Positions 1 through 12,270 are shown, counted from the stretch's first letter. The stretch is DNA of 64,000 nt from Oryzias latipes (GCF_002234675.1 NC_019866.2:18831311-18895310); one strand, 5' to 3'. The notes: generated by a model not told the origin, from the sequence alone. A program made the numbers and translations.

Positions 1-1273
1 AATCAGAGTTTGACCTGGTTTAACCGTCTATGTGCCTTCAATAGCCACACATTTTGTTTGGGAGAGTTTTTATTTTTTTCTACTTATCCCATCCAGCAGC
101 TGTGCAAACAGATGAGGGCTGAAAGCTTTGTGTTGGACATATTTTACAGGGGATTATGAATCTTCTGACACGCAACATATATATTTGTATAAACTCATTT
201 GGTAATTTAGGGTAAACTTTATTTATATTGATTATATTTGTATCCGTTTTTGTTGGGCTGGACAGAACGGAAGAAGAGGGAAGAAAAGAGATGGACGTTA
301 GAGTCACCCCTAGACTCAGATGTGATGTGATCCCTGGCTTATGGTCTTTCCAAAGAACTCAGGGATCCGTCTCCCTGAGTGGAGAGAGGGCCACCCATGC
401 GCCCATGGAGCAAGCACCCAAGGGACACAGCCACTGTTGCTGAGGGCCTAATTCCCCCCCACCAGGGATGGTGTAAGGGACAGAAGATCAGAAGTCCAAC
501 CTTCCTTGTGTGGTGTGTGTGGTTGTTTGTGTGTGCATGTTGGACACACAAACAACCAAGGGTCCCACATGTCTAAGGCGCAATTAAAACTAAGAGGGGA
601 GGGGCCAAAATCCAAGCGGCAACCATAGGAGGGGTGGCCACATGAGGAAGGAGGGAAGGTCGGGGACAGCTGATAGACTGAACCTCGATTGTTGAAACAA
701 TCGTTTCTCAGGCCCCCGCAGCGTTGGGCCCCAGTCTCCCCAGCCCAGAGGCCCCATCGCTTGAGAGCTGACCCACCCTAGGCTCCACACCCCCCACCCT
801 ACACAAAGAGAGAGCAGCCAAGAAATACAGTAGCTGGTCCCAGGTGCAAGTCCAGGCCCCCGTCCCCCTAGTGAGAGTTCTGGTCAGGCAACGACGGAAC
901 CAAGGCAGCCCGACCAGTCAGGGCAGCCACCGATTGCCTCAGTGGAGACCCCAACCCACCAAACCTCCAAGGTCCCTTACCGATACTGGACCTCCCCTCC
1001 CACAGACCCCCCCCCAGGACAGAGCCACCGTGAGAGCGTTGAATGCTCAAGCCTGAATCACTTGTTTATGTGCATTTACATAAACTTTTCATTGAAAGTG
1101 GTTGCTTGAACATGCGTTAATATCATAGGAATATCCTGTTAATATTTGATGTCAGATTTTGTTCCTTTTTAACAGAACTGGTGTTTTTGGAGACTTACAA
1201 CATTTTGAAAATGCCCGTAAATTGTGATCCATGGCTCGACAAATGATGTAGGAAGGCAATAAGATGTTTGTAC
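1..1273. other. Left edge, no gene recognised
   Basis: I see no exon with good splice sites here. Positions about 560-1060 are GC-rich and C-run-rich (a run of nine C near 1009), unlike the AT-rich surroundings, and resemble a dispersed fish repeat. The adaptor-like gene at 1274-6015 probably continues off the left edge, but no further exon could be identified. Confidence 0.4.
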
Positions 1274-4200
1274 CTCTGAAGCTTGAATCCTTGCAGATGA
1301 TGGTGTTTCATTACCCTGAGCAGAAGAAGAAGGACTTCGCTGTTTTGGAGGAACCAGAGGCTTTTGTGGCTACATCAGAAAAAAAGGAAAGCGCTTTTTG
1401 TTTTGCTTGCACATTTCAAATCAAAACGTTCTTTTGTTCCTCTTGAGTGACTTGCAAAAAGCTAAGAAAGGAGGAGTTGGAGACTTTCTTTGTTGTGCAG
1501 ATTCTCCTGTTGTCATGGGACCTACACCACACTTTTTGCAAACAATTAGAATATTTATTTATAGCTCTTGAATTACAGGCTAAACTTGAATGGATTATAC
1601 ATATTTCTATACTTTTTTCCTTTTCAGGCTTATTTTTTTGTGTGGTTTTCATGTTTTTCATGCAAATTTCTTTTAAGAACTCCAAAAGCGAATAACTACT
1701 CACAGGCTTCATCACAGCTCTAACCTCATCTTTTCGTGAAAGCTAGGAATATCTGCAATTAAAGTTGAAAAGCCACAAAATATCCGTGTCACAGATATGA
1801 GCCGTTTTGTTTATGGTCTCATCACGATATTTATCATCAGTCTGTGTGGGAGTCATAATTCAAAGTTATATTCAATTCTAAATTGAAAATTCAATTTACA
1901 ATTTTGTAAATTGTAAATTGTTAAATGCATTATCATTTTAATTATGACATCAAAAACCCTTGACAATTTAAAATGCAATTGATTTGTTTTTATCACATTG
2001 AACTGTAATATTGCAAAATGTATTTTCATATTCCAAGTCTGAATTGTATGTTGAAATGTCAATTGAAAAATGCATTTTGAAATTGCATGATGAAATTACA
2101 AATTCAATTGTCAATTGAGAATTCCGTATTACTTTATATTATGACTCAAAAAAACTTCCATAACTGTTTTGTTCTTTCTACTTACTTTATCCACCAACAT
2201 CAGAGCAAAACAGCGGGGAAGTATTAGTTATATTTACTAGTATGTGCTGTTTATTTTTATCGGTGGTGATGCAGAAAATGAGTTATGACGTTTTAGGATC
2301 CGCCTGTTGTGAGATTTAAATTTTGCTTTGCTGTACAGTAGATCCTCATGAAGTGGCAGAGACAGGCAGAGACCGTCAGTAAAGTACTGGAAAACAGCCT
2401 AGACAAACAATTTCTCATTAACTCACCCTAAATAATCTCAACAACATCCCTGGTGTTCATCAGTGATAAAACAAACTCAACAAAAATTCCGAAAATAGCA
2501 ACACTCTAGCTTTTAAGGTGAACCAGTGTGTTTGAGTAATGCAAAATGTACTGTAGATGCATCCTTATCTTTTTACTTTAGGACTATAACTGCTGTAGTC
2601 CTAAAAAAATATTACAACGAAAACAGAAAAAAAGGAAATCAAGAGACCAGAAATAAATTATAGGGAAAGTTAGACTTCGCTGCTTCTAGTCCTAGGGTGT
2701 GGGTTTAAAAAACCCAAAATTAAACAGTGTAGACTGGTTAATATTTAATACTTCCTCAACGTTTTCCTCTGCAATCTTTGTGGATAAGGTAAGTAGGAAG
2801 AACAAAACAGACTGGTGATATCATGACGAGCACAGAAACAGAACACATCTACAATACAGACACAGTGTGGCTTTTCAACTTTGAATTGGAGGTCATCTTA
2901 TAGTTTTAATGACCAGATGAGGTTAGTTAGTTTGTTGTTCTATGCTTTTGCAGTTCTTAAAAAATTTGAATGAAAAACACAAAGTAATAGAAAAAACTGA
3001 ATGCACAATGCTTCCATTAAAAAAAACTGAAATTTGAACATGTCAAGGTTTTTCCATCTTATGTGGTGAAAATAAACTGGTTTAGAGTTTTACAAGCGAT
3101 TGGATTCTCTGTTTTTCATAGTTGGTGTTTGTACAATTTTAAAATAAAGGAATTGTGTGTTTAGTGGCTTGATGTTAATGTTATAAGAGTATAGCTTACC
3201 TCTGAAGGTTGACTCTTAACTGGAGTGTCATAGGAAAAAGGAGCATTTTTTCGTTTTGGAGGAACAGGAGGTTTTATGTCTGAACGCAGAGGTTGGGGCT
3301 GTAAGAAGGAAAACAAATGTTGGCACTTTTCCCATCAAATGCTTTCAGTTTGGTTAGTGATGTAACTAAAGCATTTGAGAGGTTTCTCTACCTCAAGCAC
3401 AGATGAAGTCTTTTATGAAGGAATAAAAAATCCTGCAGTACTGACCTCAGCAGATGGACCAGGTGTTAGTCTTGACTGATATTTGTCTGTTGGGTTTTTT
3501 TTGGCAGCTACTGGTGGTTTGGGGGCAGGACGAGGTGGCTGAGGCATCTGGTAAATTAAAAAAGAATTAGATCACTGGTGACATACAAACAAAAATGATG
3601 AAGGCTTTTCTTTTATTTTTCTCAAAATTGTGAGTGCATAAGAATGTCAGAAAGTCACAATCCCATTAGTAGTTTTTTCCTCAACAATTGACCCATCTCC
3701 TGGGGGATAAAGAGTAGTTGTACTCAGGAAGCATTTAGTGGTTAACCCCCCCAATTCCAAATCCTAAATGCTGACTGTCACACAGGTGGGCATTAGCTCC
3801 TATTTTTAAGAGTCTATAGTACGACTAGTATGACTGTGGATTTGAACGCACGACCTTCCAGTCTCAGAGCTGACACTTATCCACTGGGTCACAGAATTGG
3901 TTCAGAGAACATACAACCATCTAAATCCTCTTAACATACCTCTGTTTTGATTGAGTTAACTGCTTGGTGTACGTAGGCTTTGTTGGTGGCACTGACCTGG
4001 TTGTGAGCATCAATGATGTCGCTGAACTGAACTTTTTTTTTCCGAGATTGAGGTGCTGGTTTAACATCTGCTTGGACTCCATCAGTGCCGGAATCCTGAA
4101 GAAAAACAGCTGTTAGCTACAGGAAAAAATAAAAACAAAATAATTCTGAAATGACAACAAATCTGTTTTTACCAATAATGTGTCTGGATCTTCATAAATG

Positions 4201-6015
4201 TGCGGAGGTGATGACCTGCCACTTTGGGATGTCTTGAGAGGTTTTGTCAGCTTTAGGGTTGAAACCAGGAGAAAAAAAAATACTTTTACAAATAGAACCA
4301 TCGACAAAAGAAATATGTGACAAGATAGCCAGATACAGGCCTGTTTAAGGCATATTGACTGCCCCACCAGATGTGATAGTGTGTTTAAGAATCTGACGCT
4401 CCCGCCGCGTGTGGGAGGAGCTACAGTCAAAAGTTTTACTCGCCCTCCTTATGAAAGACACGGAAGATGCTGAGAGATCCGGTTTTTAGATCAGTGAAAA
4501 TAATTTCCTGCGGCACACCTGACCATCTCTTGCGGAACACTAGTGTGCTGTGGTACAGTAGTTGAAAAACTGCTGTCGTGCACTAGGTAGTGAAGGACAC
4601 AACCTATGCCTGTTGTTTATTTGGTTTTATAAAAATGTTACCTTCTTGGACTCATAGAAACACCGCTATCAGAAATACTGCTATCAGCAAATCAAAGAAG
4701 TTTTAGCCTTTTGGACAAACAACTTCTGCCTTACATTTAATCTCCAAAATATCAGAGATGACCAATGAGAAAAATGTGGCCGGTTTGTTACTATTGTTTC
4801 AATCGCGACTGCAGAACGTCAACAGGTCCAAATCAGAACGCAGATAAGTAGGTTTTTCATAAATGTCTTTTCATTTTTGTACATCAGCCACAATGATCAA
4901 TAATACCTTCAACTTATATTTATCTCATTAGCTTCTTCTGCTCAATTTTAGCCTCAAAACTTTTCAACTCCAGTTTTTGAAAACGCTTCCACAAAAGAAG
5001 TAGAGATCTTTTGGTGCCACAATCATCCAAAAAGACATCTTGGTCACATTAGAAGGAGTATTATGCTCTAAATGAAATTATGAAGGCTTCCAAAAAGTTT
5101 TAAGGAATATTGTTTTATGTTTTATGCTTAAGTTGTAATTTTTGTGATGTTTGTGAGCCTTAGGAAGCTGCAGTAAATGTCCCTGGGAAACAGATCATCT
5201 TTATACATTTTAAAAAATGTAACAAAATAAAAATGTTACAGACTTTAAAGAGAAAAAAGTCCCAACCCAGTTAAGTTCTTAATTATTAACCCAAAACAAT
5301 TCAATTAACGTTTTGTTTTTATAGTTATATAAGTGCAGATATTATTTACAAATGCAATTCCACATCACCTTATGATTCCCAGCACAATATATTATTGCGC
5401 TTCAGCAACACTGGATATACATATTTTCGACTTTCGATATTTTATCTTTTATTTAATGTTTTAAATTTTAGATTTAAAATGGATTTAAATGTATTTAAAA
5501 TTTAAATCCTGACTTTTAAAATCTTCAAAACACACCAACAGTATCATAATTTCATTGTGCATAAAATGACAAAATAGAAAATTCTGATTCAATGGTTATT
5601 CCAAACGTCTAAATTTCTCTACACACACCAGACTTGTGTCCAGATCTTTTTCAGTCTTGCTTAGTTAATTTCTCTTTTTGAAATGTTTAAATTATAGGTT
5701 TGTGGATCATGGCTGCAAACTGAATTTCAGAAAATCAAATAGTGCTGTTGTTCTAAAGTGGGGTCACAAGTGTCTCTGTCAGGTTTTTCAATCAACAGCA
5801 TGTTAAATCAAACCATAATAAACTTCCACATATTCTGAAATGTACAGTATAGTTTCCAAATTTAGCTTCAAGGAAGCTATCTCTCAAATTCTTAAAATAA
5901 AACCCCTTCTGTAACTTCTAAGCACAAAAAAGTTATCTGTAATCTTTTTTTTTTAGTACTTTTTGTCAAATTTACCGTCTGGACCCTGTTAGACAGGAAT
6001 GATTCTTACCGCCAT
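1274..6015 (-). CDS. Proline-rich adaptor-like protein, 5' part of gene
   Basis: Six consecutive phase-0 coding exons can be drawn: 6010-6015 (ATG GCG then GTAAGA), 4173-4250 (26 aa), 3940-4095 (52 aa), 3446-3547 (34 aa), 3200-3298 (33 aa) and 1274-1369 (32 aa). Each has AG before and GT after, and all internal exons are multiples of three. The second exon encodes HIYEDPDTLL, a YEDP-type motif that could be a phosphotyrosine site. The third has a basic KKKVQFSD stretch. The last three carry PxxP/PPK motifs (PPRPAPKPP, KPPVPPKRK, KPLVPPKQR), which are typical SH3 ligands. No membrane segment or folded domain is visible. This composition fits a cytoplasmic signalling adaptor of the SLP/FYB/BLNK style, but I do not recognise the gene. 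The start sits in a good context (gcagcATGG) and its exon also carries the 5' UTR. The 3' end is not in the window. The first-exon link and the 4250 acceptor are the least certain parts. Confidence 0.55.
1648..2995. repeat. Imperfect inverted duplication inside an intron
   Basis: The left arm (about 1648-1845 plus 2160-2255) reads as the reverse complement of the right arm (about 2725-2995). Matching blocks include ttttaagaactccaaaagc at 1671-1689 against its inverse near 2945-2963, aaagttgaaaagccaca near 1760-1777 against its inverse near 2866-2883, and tgttttgttctttctacttac near 2166 against its inverse near 2790-2812. By eye the identity is roughly 75-80 percent. The loop (2256-2724) shows no ORF. 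It lies between two similar exons of the adaptor-like gene. Confidence 0.6.
1850..2147. mobile_element. AT-rich foldback MITE nested in the inverted duplication
   Basis: A 298 bp insert is bounded by perfect 10 bp terminal inverted repeats GAGTCATAAT/ATTATGACTC. It interrupts only the left arm of the inverted duplication, since the matching right arm lacks it. The interior is full of short self-complementary CAATTG-type words, so the whole element could fold back. It has no coding capacity, and the family is not recognised. Confidence 0.55.
3690..3898 (-). repeat. tRNA-derived SINE, minus orientation
   Basis: On the minus strand the head carries a tRNA-like pol III promoter: a box-A-like GTGGATAAGTG-type word and a box-B-like GCGTTCAAATCC. 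The body contains gacccatctcctggggg, which is shared with the copy at 46672-46908. It is an old, diverged copy in an intron of the adaptor-like gene. Confidence 0.55.
4251..6009. other. First intron of the adaptor-like gene
   Basis: AT-rich non-coding sequence between the ATG exon and the 4173-4250 exon. I found no convincing further exon, RNA gene or regulatory element in it. Confidence 0.4.
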
Positions 6016-7260
6016 GCTGCAGGTTCAAAACCCTTGGTCCTCAGAGTCCCTGACTGTGAGTTCTCTGTCATCCACAGGTGTTCTTCTCAAGTATAGTGGT
6101 TCCCCACAACACATATTACAGGTTTACACTTCTCCTCTTGGCTTAGCATTAAGGAACTGATGCTAGAAGTTTCATAGACAAAAAGTATGAGGGTGGAGTC
6201 TAACCAAAACAATAGATGAGTTGACACATTTTGTCCCATAAACACTTCAGAGTGAATGAAACTGATCCAACTTCATATGACATGCAATGTCTGATTTAGT
6301 GAGCCCAGTTAATCTAATCTGCAGAATTAATATTATTATCATATAATTAGCAAGAAAATATCTAATTAGAATCAGTGACTTTATTGTAATGGAGTTATAA
6401 GCGTTCTAAACCCTGTGTGGGACGTTTGTTTAAGCACATCAGGGATGGTGTCCTTTCACGTCAGAATTCCCCCTGTGTCTTTAACACATTTTTCGGTTAT
6501 ACAATAACTGATGATCTGTGTGTCTATGCTGCGTGCCAGTCTGTGCAGCTTCACGTCACTACAGATTGTATCTGAAAGTCACTCAGCAGGCCGAACCACT
6601 TCAGGTTTCATCTCCAGGTTTTTCCTTCATCATAAGCTTTGTTGCATTTTGCGGAATTTGTTGCCCAAAGAATTCCCAAAAAAGGAGGAAGACAATGAGT
6701 TTCAAACTGCCCCCGTTTCTGCTTTAATCAAGGTAAACCATAATGACTTCCCTTAAATACAAAGTCTCTCTCACTTTTATGTAGCAGATGTTTCAGTATG
6801 TTTTTGATTTGATTTGAATTGGTTTATTTCACGCAATCAAATAAGAATAATACACAAAAACAATACGATCATCAGTTATACATTCGTGCAATAACTAATC
6901 AAACTTTGGATAATTAGACATATTAATAAATATTGCTTGAAAGGGAGTGGAAGGAAGCGAACTTATATAATCCCACCCCTGTTCTACCGTAACCATTTTA
7001 TAACATGATTTATCATTATCCGGTTCCAAACTTTTATCAGACAGAATTAAGAATCTCGAAGTATCAATAAAACCCGGAACCGGAAAGCATAGTTTCGGTA
7101 TGTTTGTCTTTGTTTTGTTTTCTTGAACCTGAAAGCTGCCCAAACTCTATCTAGTTATTTTATTGGGAAAGGGAGTCATTTCTCCCCACTGTCGTCAAAA
7201 GTCCACTACAGTTGTTTTAACCACCATAAATTGGTTCATCCTTCTTCCACAATTTTAAAG
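6016..7260. other. Upstream region of the adaptor-like gene
   Basis: Positions 6016 to about 6180 are the probable 5' UTR and first-exon region of the minus-strand gene. From about 6800 to 7160 the sequence resembles a decayed 3' end of a non-LTR element (polyadenylation-like AT-rich end, then a stretch with cccacccct). The short open frames near 6510-6756 have no recognisable protein features. Confidence 0.35.
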
Positions 7261-7267
7261 TGTTCAC

Positions 7268-8225
7268 ATATATTCACCAGTCACTGTATTAGGTAACGTC
7301 TTGCTAGTTCCAGGTTGGACCCCCCCTTTGCCTTCAGAACTACCTTAATCCTTAATGGTGGTATAGATTCAACAAAGTACTAGAATCATTCCTCACAGAA
7401 TTTGGTCCACATTAACATGATAGAATCACACATGATGCCAATCTCCTGTTCCACCAAAGGGACTCTATTGTGTTGAGATCTGGAAACTGTGGAGGCCATT
7501 TGGTTCCAGTGAACTCATTATTCTATTCAAGAAACCAGTCTGAGATTATCCCAGCTTTAAGACATGGCGCCTTATCCTGCTGGAAGTAGCCATCAGAAGA
7601 TGGTACAATTTGGTCATAACCCTTGTGCTATCCTAGACACTTTAAAATTGGGAGTTGGGTCATCTAGACCCACTAGACAGTGCTCTGAACCATTTTTCTT
7701 CAATGATTTGTGAACCTCACTGGTGTCCATGGATTATATGAAATCTTTCCACCTTTATCCACCTTTGTCATGGTAGGAATAACACGTCAAAGTAAGGGTG
7801 GGGTCATCTAAGATAGCACAAGGGTTAAAGGGATGGACATGGTGAGCAACAATACTCAGGTAGGCTGTGGCGTTGGAACCACGGTCAATTGGTACTAAGG
7901 GGCTCAAAGTGTGCCAAGAAAAAATCCCGCACACCATTACACCACCACCACTACAAAATTGCCACTCACTAGATATTTTCTCTTTTTTTGACTAATGCCT
8001 GTAAACCCTGGAGACGAGTGTGGGTGAAAATCCCAGTAGATCAACAGTTTCTGAAATATTCATACCAGCCTGTCTGGCAACAACAATCATGCCACGTTCA
8101 AAGTCGCTCCAATCCCCTTTCTGCCCCATTCTGATGCCTGGTTTGAACTGCAGCAGATCGTCTTGGCTATTTCTACATGCTGAAATAGATTTAGTTGCTG
8201 TCATGTGATTGGCTGTTTAGAAATT
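7268..8225 (-). pseudogene. Decayed Tc1/mariner element
   Basis: The minus strand near 7992-8130 encodes a Tc1-type N-terminal helix-turn-helix region, including KGDWSDFERG and ISETVDLLGFS, as in Tc1-family transposases. Further left, towards the 3' end of the transposase, the sequence still resembles Tc1 coding sequence but has deletions, and another element is inserted at 7617-7826. The DDE catalytic core cannot be read through, so this is an inactive relic. Confidence 0.7.
7617..7826. mobile_element. Small MITE with about 20 bp TIRs, nested in the Tc1 relic
   Basis: The left end aacccttgtgctatcctaga is the near-perfect inverse of the right end tctaagatagcacaagggtt (one mismatch). The flanks are ATAA on the left and TTAA on the right, suggesting a piggyBac-like TTAA target with one decayed base. 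It splits Tc1-derived sequence between ggtcat and agggatggacatgg. It has no coding capacity and must be younger than the Tc1 copy. Confidence 0.65.
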
Positions 8226-8229
8226 GACT

Positions 8230-9370
8230 GCTATCATGAACTGTCAGGACCAGAGTTTCCTGGGTGTTGAAGTTACCAGAATCAACCTGTAGCTTGTCTC
8301 TTCCTGGTCTACTCTAATGTTCTGAAAATCAGGCCAGTAGAACGACTGCAAAACAGAAACCAGACATGAGGGGTGGACAAACAATGGTCTGCCAGGATAT
8401 TTGTTTTCTATTGTTTTTTGAAGAATGTGACAATGTCCTTGAGAGACAGAGTAGCAAAAGAACAGAAATTTCTTCAGCATTCCTGGTTTAATCGTTATTG
8501 CAGTAAGATAGAATTAATGTATAGTTTCAGAAAAAAAATCTTCATGGCAAAAGAATCTAAATTCCATCAAACAGCAGAAATTCTGTTGAACTTTTTACTT
8601 CTATTTTTAGAAACTGTCATAGTTGTAGCAGCTGAGCACACAAACAGAAGCTGGGAGCCTTTTTTTTTTTTTTACAGATTTTATAGTTACAGTTGGAGTC
8701 ATGTTTTCATGGGGAAACACATTTGAAGCAATTTTACACAGAAATATACAGACAGCAGTTTAACTTTTTGCTAAATTTAGGAATTTGCCACAAAATTATG
8801 CAACTTATGCAACAAGGAAACCTTTTGACTTCCTGGGTAAAGTCCATTTGAAATGTAAACAGCTATAGAAGTTTTGCCAGACAGGATGGCTTTTTACAAA
8901 ACAAGTCAGTTGCCCTTGACTACAATGCAAATCAATCCATCTGCAAATTCATATTTGAGGATTGATTGTATGCTTTTGATAAAAGGCCTATATCAAGCAA
9001 AATTAACCTTTCGGGCTTTTGAGTGTATTAGAATGCTAATTCCTCACAAAGCGGTATTTTGATATATTCATGCACCTCTGACTATTCCTCTAAAACCCTG
9101 TGCGATTAGATCTAGCCCCTCCCAATCCATGAAAAACGAGTGGGTCTTTAGATTGTGACGTAGATAAGTGAGAACAGCCCCTTCCAGGAAGAGTCCACAC
9201 ACACAGTCTGCCAACACCCTCTTGTGTTCCCTTTTTTTCAGCCATCTTATACAGAAAATAAATGAATTTTATATCAAGCCAAGCAGACCAGGAACATAGT
9301 GAACCAACAGAAACTACACTGCGACACAGATTGCTGAAACAGGTGATCTTAAATAATACAAGAAAAATTA
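8230..9370. other. Intergenic, nothing recognised
   Basis: AT-rich sequence with a poly-T run near 8660. The open frames here (for example 8373-8726, plus) have unconvincing composition and no recognisable motifs. I see no exon or element boundary. Confidence 0.35.
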
Positions 9371-9371
9371 A

Positions 9372-12021
9372 CTAAATGCAGGCAGCTGTACACACTTCAG
9401 GAATGACACGAGAGGAGGAGGAGCCACAGCCAACCCACACACACAAAAACAAAAGGAAACTGACAGACGGTAACAAAGAGCAGCCAAACACTATGATTTC
9501 ATCCAAAAAATTTAAGCATCTTGTCCACTGCAAGTCAGGAAGGATTAAATCTATCAATTTTTGAGATGTGATAGGTGCGTTACACAACCCAAAACTGGGC
9601 ATGTTAAATTCAAACAACCCTTGGAGAGTAGCAAACACAGTTTTATGACACAGTTTTTCACTTCCACCTGCCAATAGGCACTAGCTGAATCCAATGTGGA
9701 GAACCAACATCTTGGTTCTTGAATAAGGCTATCCAAGGCATCTTCAATCCTAGGAAAGGGATATGCATCCTTTCAGGTAAATCGAAGTCCACCGCCCTTT
9801 TTCTTTACCAGAAATACAGGCGCTGCCCACAGACTGCAAGACAGCCGGGTTATATCATTAGCCAGCATGTGCTTCAGATCTTCCGACCTCTTGTTGCAGT
9901 TGTAAGGGTACTCTCCGGTTGATAGGTTTTGCATCTCCTGTGTCAATGTCATGCATCGTCAGATGAGTCCTACCCAAATCATCCTCGCCACAACTAAACA
10001 CCGAACAATTGCGAAATAACAACTGTCTCACTGATTTTAGCTGTTCTTCCGAAAATCCTCCATCCTCCAGGCCAAACTGCTTCATGAGTGTAGAAACAGT
10101 CAAAGGCTGCTGGCCATACCCAACTTCCTTTTCATTGCCGCCTTCTTCTATTACAATGTCTGTGTGCAGTGTGACAACTTTCATTTCACTTTTTGATATA
10201 AGTGGGTCACTGATCACATTAATGACACGAATAGGTAAGGTACCCTGTTCAACTCGACCAAACAGCTCACAATGTTTGGCCAGAGAATCTGAGGGTTCCA
10301 ACATTCCTGAGACATAATCCGCCTTCTCATTTTGCACCTGACCACACACAATAGCCTCACTACGTGGGGGCACTGTGGCGTCTGACTGAATGACCACAAC
10401 TTTGGCTGCCAGAGACAGGTTTTGTTGGGAGAGGGGAGTGGATAACTGAATCCAAGTGCAGACACAAACTGATAGAAGTTAGGTTATTTAATTTGACTTG
10501 GCAGGCAGACTGGAAGGCAGGCAGACTGGAAGGCAGGCAGACTGGAAGGCAGGCAGACTGGAAGGCAGGCAGACTGGAAGGCAGGCAGACTGGAAGGCAG
10601 GCAGACTGGAAGGCAGGCAGACTGGAAGGCAGGCAGACTGGAAGGCAGGCAGACTGGAAGGCAGGCAGACTGGAAGGCAGGCAGACTGGAAGGCAGGCAG
10701 ACTGGAAGGCAGGCAGACTGGAAGGCAGGCAGACTGGAAGGCAGGCAGACTGGAAGGCAGGCAGACTGGAAGGCAGGCAGACTGGAAGGCAGGCAGACTG
10801 GAAAGAGATGCAAAAGTTATTTTAGTTGCTCTTGAGTGTGAAGGATTGTTCAAAGCCAAGGACTTGTTACCACAGGGTGAACAATAATCTGGCGCTGGCT
10901 GAAGAACCTCCTCAGGAATAAATAGAGTCTGTGATGGCCTGCAGGTGTGGAGGTGCTGATTGTAGAGATGAGCAGCAGGTGTTGGGCTCCAAGGAGGAGG
11001 CATGCTCAACAGAACCACAACAGGTTTGAGTTGACTAATGGAAAACATGATATGGTATCGTCCATCAGCACAACCCTACATGACAGTCAAACCCACCTAT
11101 TTTTGCCCTGAGATAGCCCGATCCACCTATGAAGTTTTTAAAGGCTGCTGGTGCACGCCCCTGTTAGTTTAACTGCACATATGGGCAGTTGTATCATAAA
11201 TGTCTTGTACAGCCACACTTCCAACATGCTCTTCTTTGCTCCAAGTCATCTTTTGTGTTGGGTTTAATAGGTTTAAATTACCAGCAGTACCCGGTTTATG
11301 GTGTGGTGGCAGAGACATACTATGTGTTCAGGTGGTTCTCCCAAGGTTTTAACCGTTGACTGCAAGGATATGACCTCCTGTTTCAAGGTCTCAACCACGC
11401 CCACCAACGCATTCACACATTCAGAGCTTTTGTCAATCACAAAATGCACTTTGGGGTCAATTGTAACATAACTGTTTCCAGGTCTCTGATGAGTTCCAAC
11501 TCAGCCAGATTAATGGCAGCCTCAAGTGTGGTGGGTTTAACACTTTGCAAAGTAACACACAGGTCTCCCCTCCCCACATTGGCAATAAAATGATATTTAG
11601 CCAACATCTCTTGGGTCGTGATATCTACGGAGGGAAAAGCTTTAGCAGCAAGCTGTCAAAGGGCAACGCCAAAATCCCCGACAGTCTCATTGGGGTTGCA
11701 TGATTAGAAAACTGGCTCTGTTCCAGTCCCCACTGTCGCAGGGGTCCAAACACTGACTCATTGCCTCTTTTAATAATAGATAATTTTGCCTTGGCAGAAG
11801 GTGACAGCCCACTGTACCCCTCACGGGCTAGGCCTGACGAGAGAATACTCAGAAACTTTACCTTGAGAGCATCTTCCCAGTTGTTCACCTCAGCTGCAAT
11901 CTACGAACCAGAAAAAGTCTATGTCAGAAAAAACGGCTGGGGGGTACTTAGCAGGCCCCTTCTACTAGCAGTCTCATGTTTGCTGGCTTTGACATTCTGA
12001 TGATCCCACTTCTGACACCAG
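9372..12021 (-). pseudogene. Decayed Ty3/Gypsy element (gag-pol relic)
   Basis: Minus-strand fragments in Gypsy order: gag-like remnants near 11625-11890, a protease-to-RT linker frame at 9858-10397 ending near the start of RT, then RT pieces with FSTLDSASAYWQVEV near 9640-9700 and an RT active-site remnant LDEIIVFG near 9510-9540, where the usual second aspartate of LDD is replaced by glutamate. Frames are broken by stops and deletions, and a 304 bp minisatellite sits inside. At the right end the minus strand reads ggtgtcagaagtggga directly next to the LTR-like sequence, which looks like a primer-binding site. The RNase H/integrase part and the left LTR are not seen. Confidence 0.7.
10500..10803. 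repeat. Minisatellite, 19 copies of a 16 bp unit
   Basis: The unit ggcaggcagactggaa is repeated in tandem 19 times with no visible variation, within the Gypsy relic. Because 16 is not a multiple of 3 and the unit lacks stops, several frames stay open on both strands. These frames are not genes. Confidence 0.95.
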
Positions 12022-12270
12022 TGTAATATTTGTAGGGGTCCAACCAGAGCAGGTGAAAAACCTGTCAGTCAAGCCGCAAGAACCACACAAGATTTTACAT
12101 TATAAAAATATACTTTATTATTACAACAAAATACCCCAACTCAAGCCGCGTGATAAGTGTGAACAAACGTACACACTTTATCTTAATTGGGAATTCAACT
12201 ATACAAGTATGTTTTACTTATGTTTAATAATAAAGTAAAATAAATTATATTATTTTTCAGCCAGGGCATC
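12022..12270 (-). repeat. LTR remnant of the decayed Gypsy element
   Basis: The sequence starts TGTAATATTTG right beside the primer-binding-site-like sequence at about 12005-12020, so it should be the 5' LTR of the minus-oriented relic. The outer boundary is unclear; 12270 is a guess. Confidence 0.4.

Noticed and set aside
10488-11048. Long open frames on both strands across the 16 bp repeat
   Set aside because: They are open only because the repeat unit lacks stop codons. The repetitive translation has no sign of selection.
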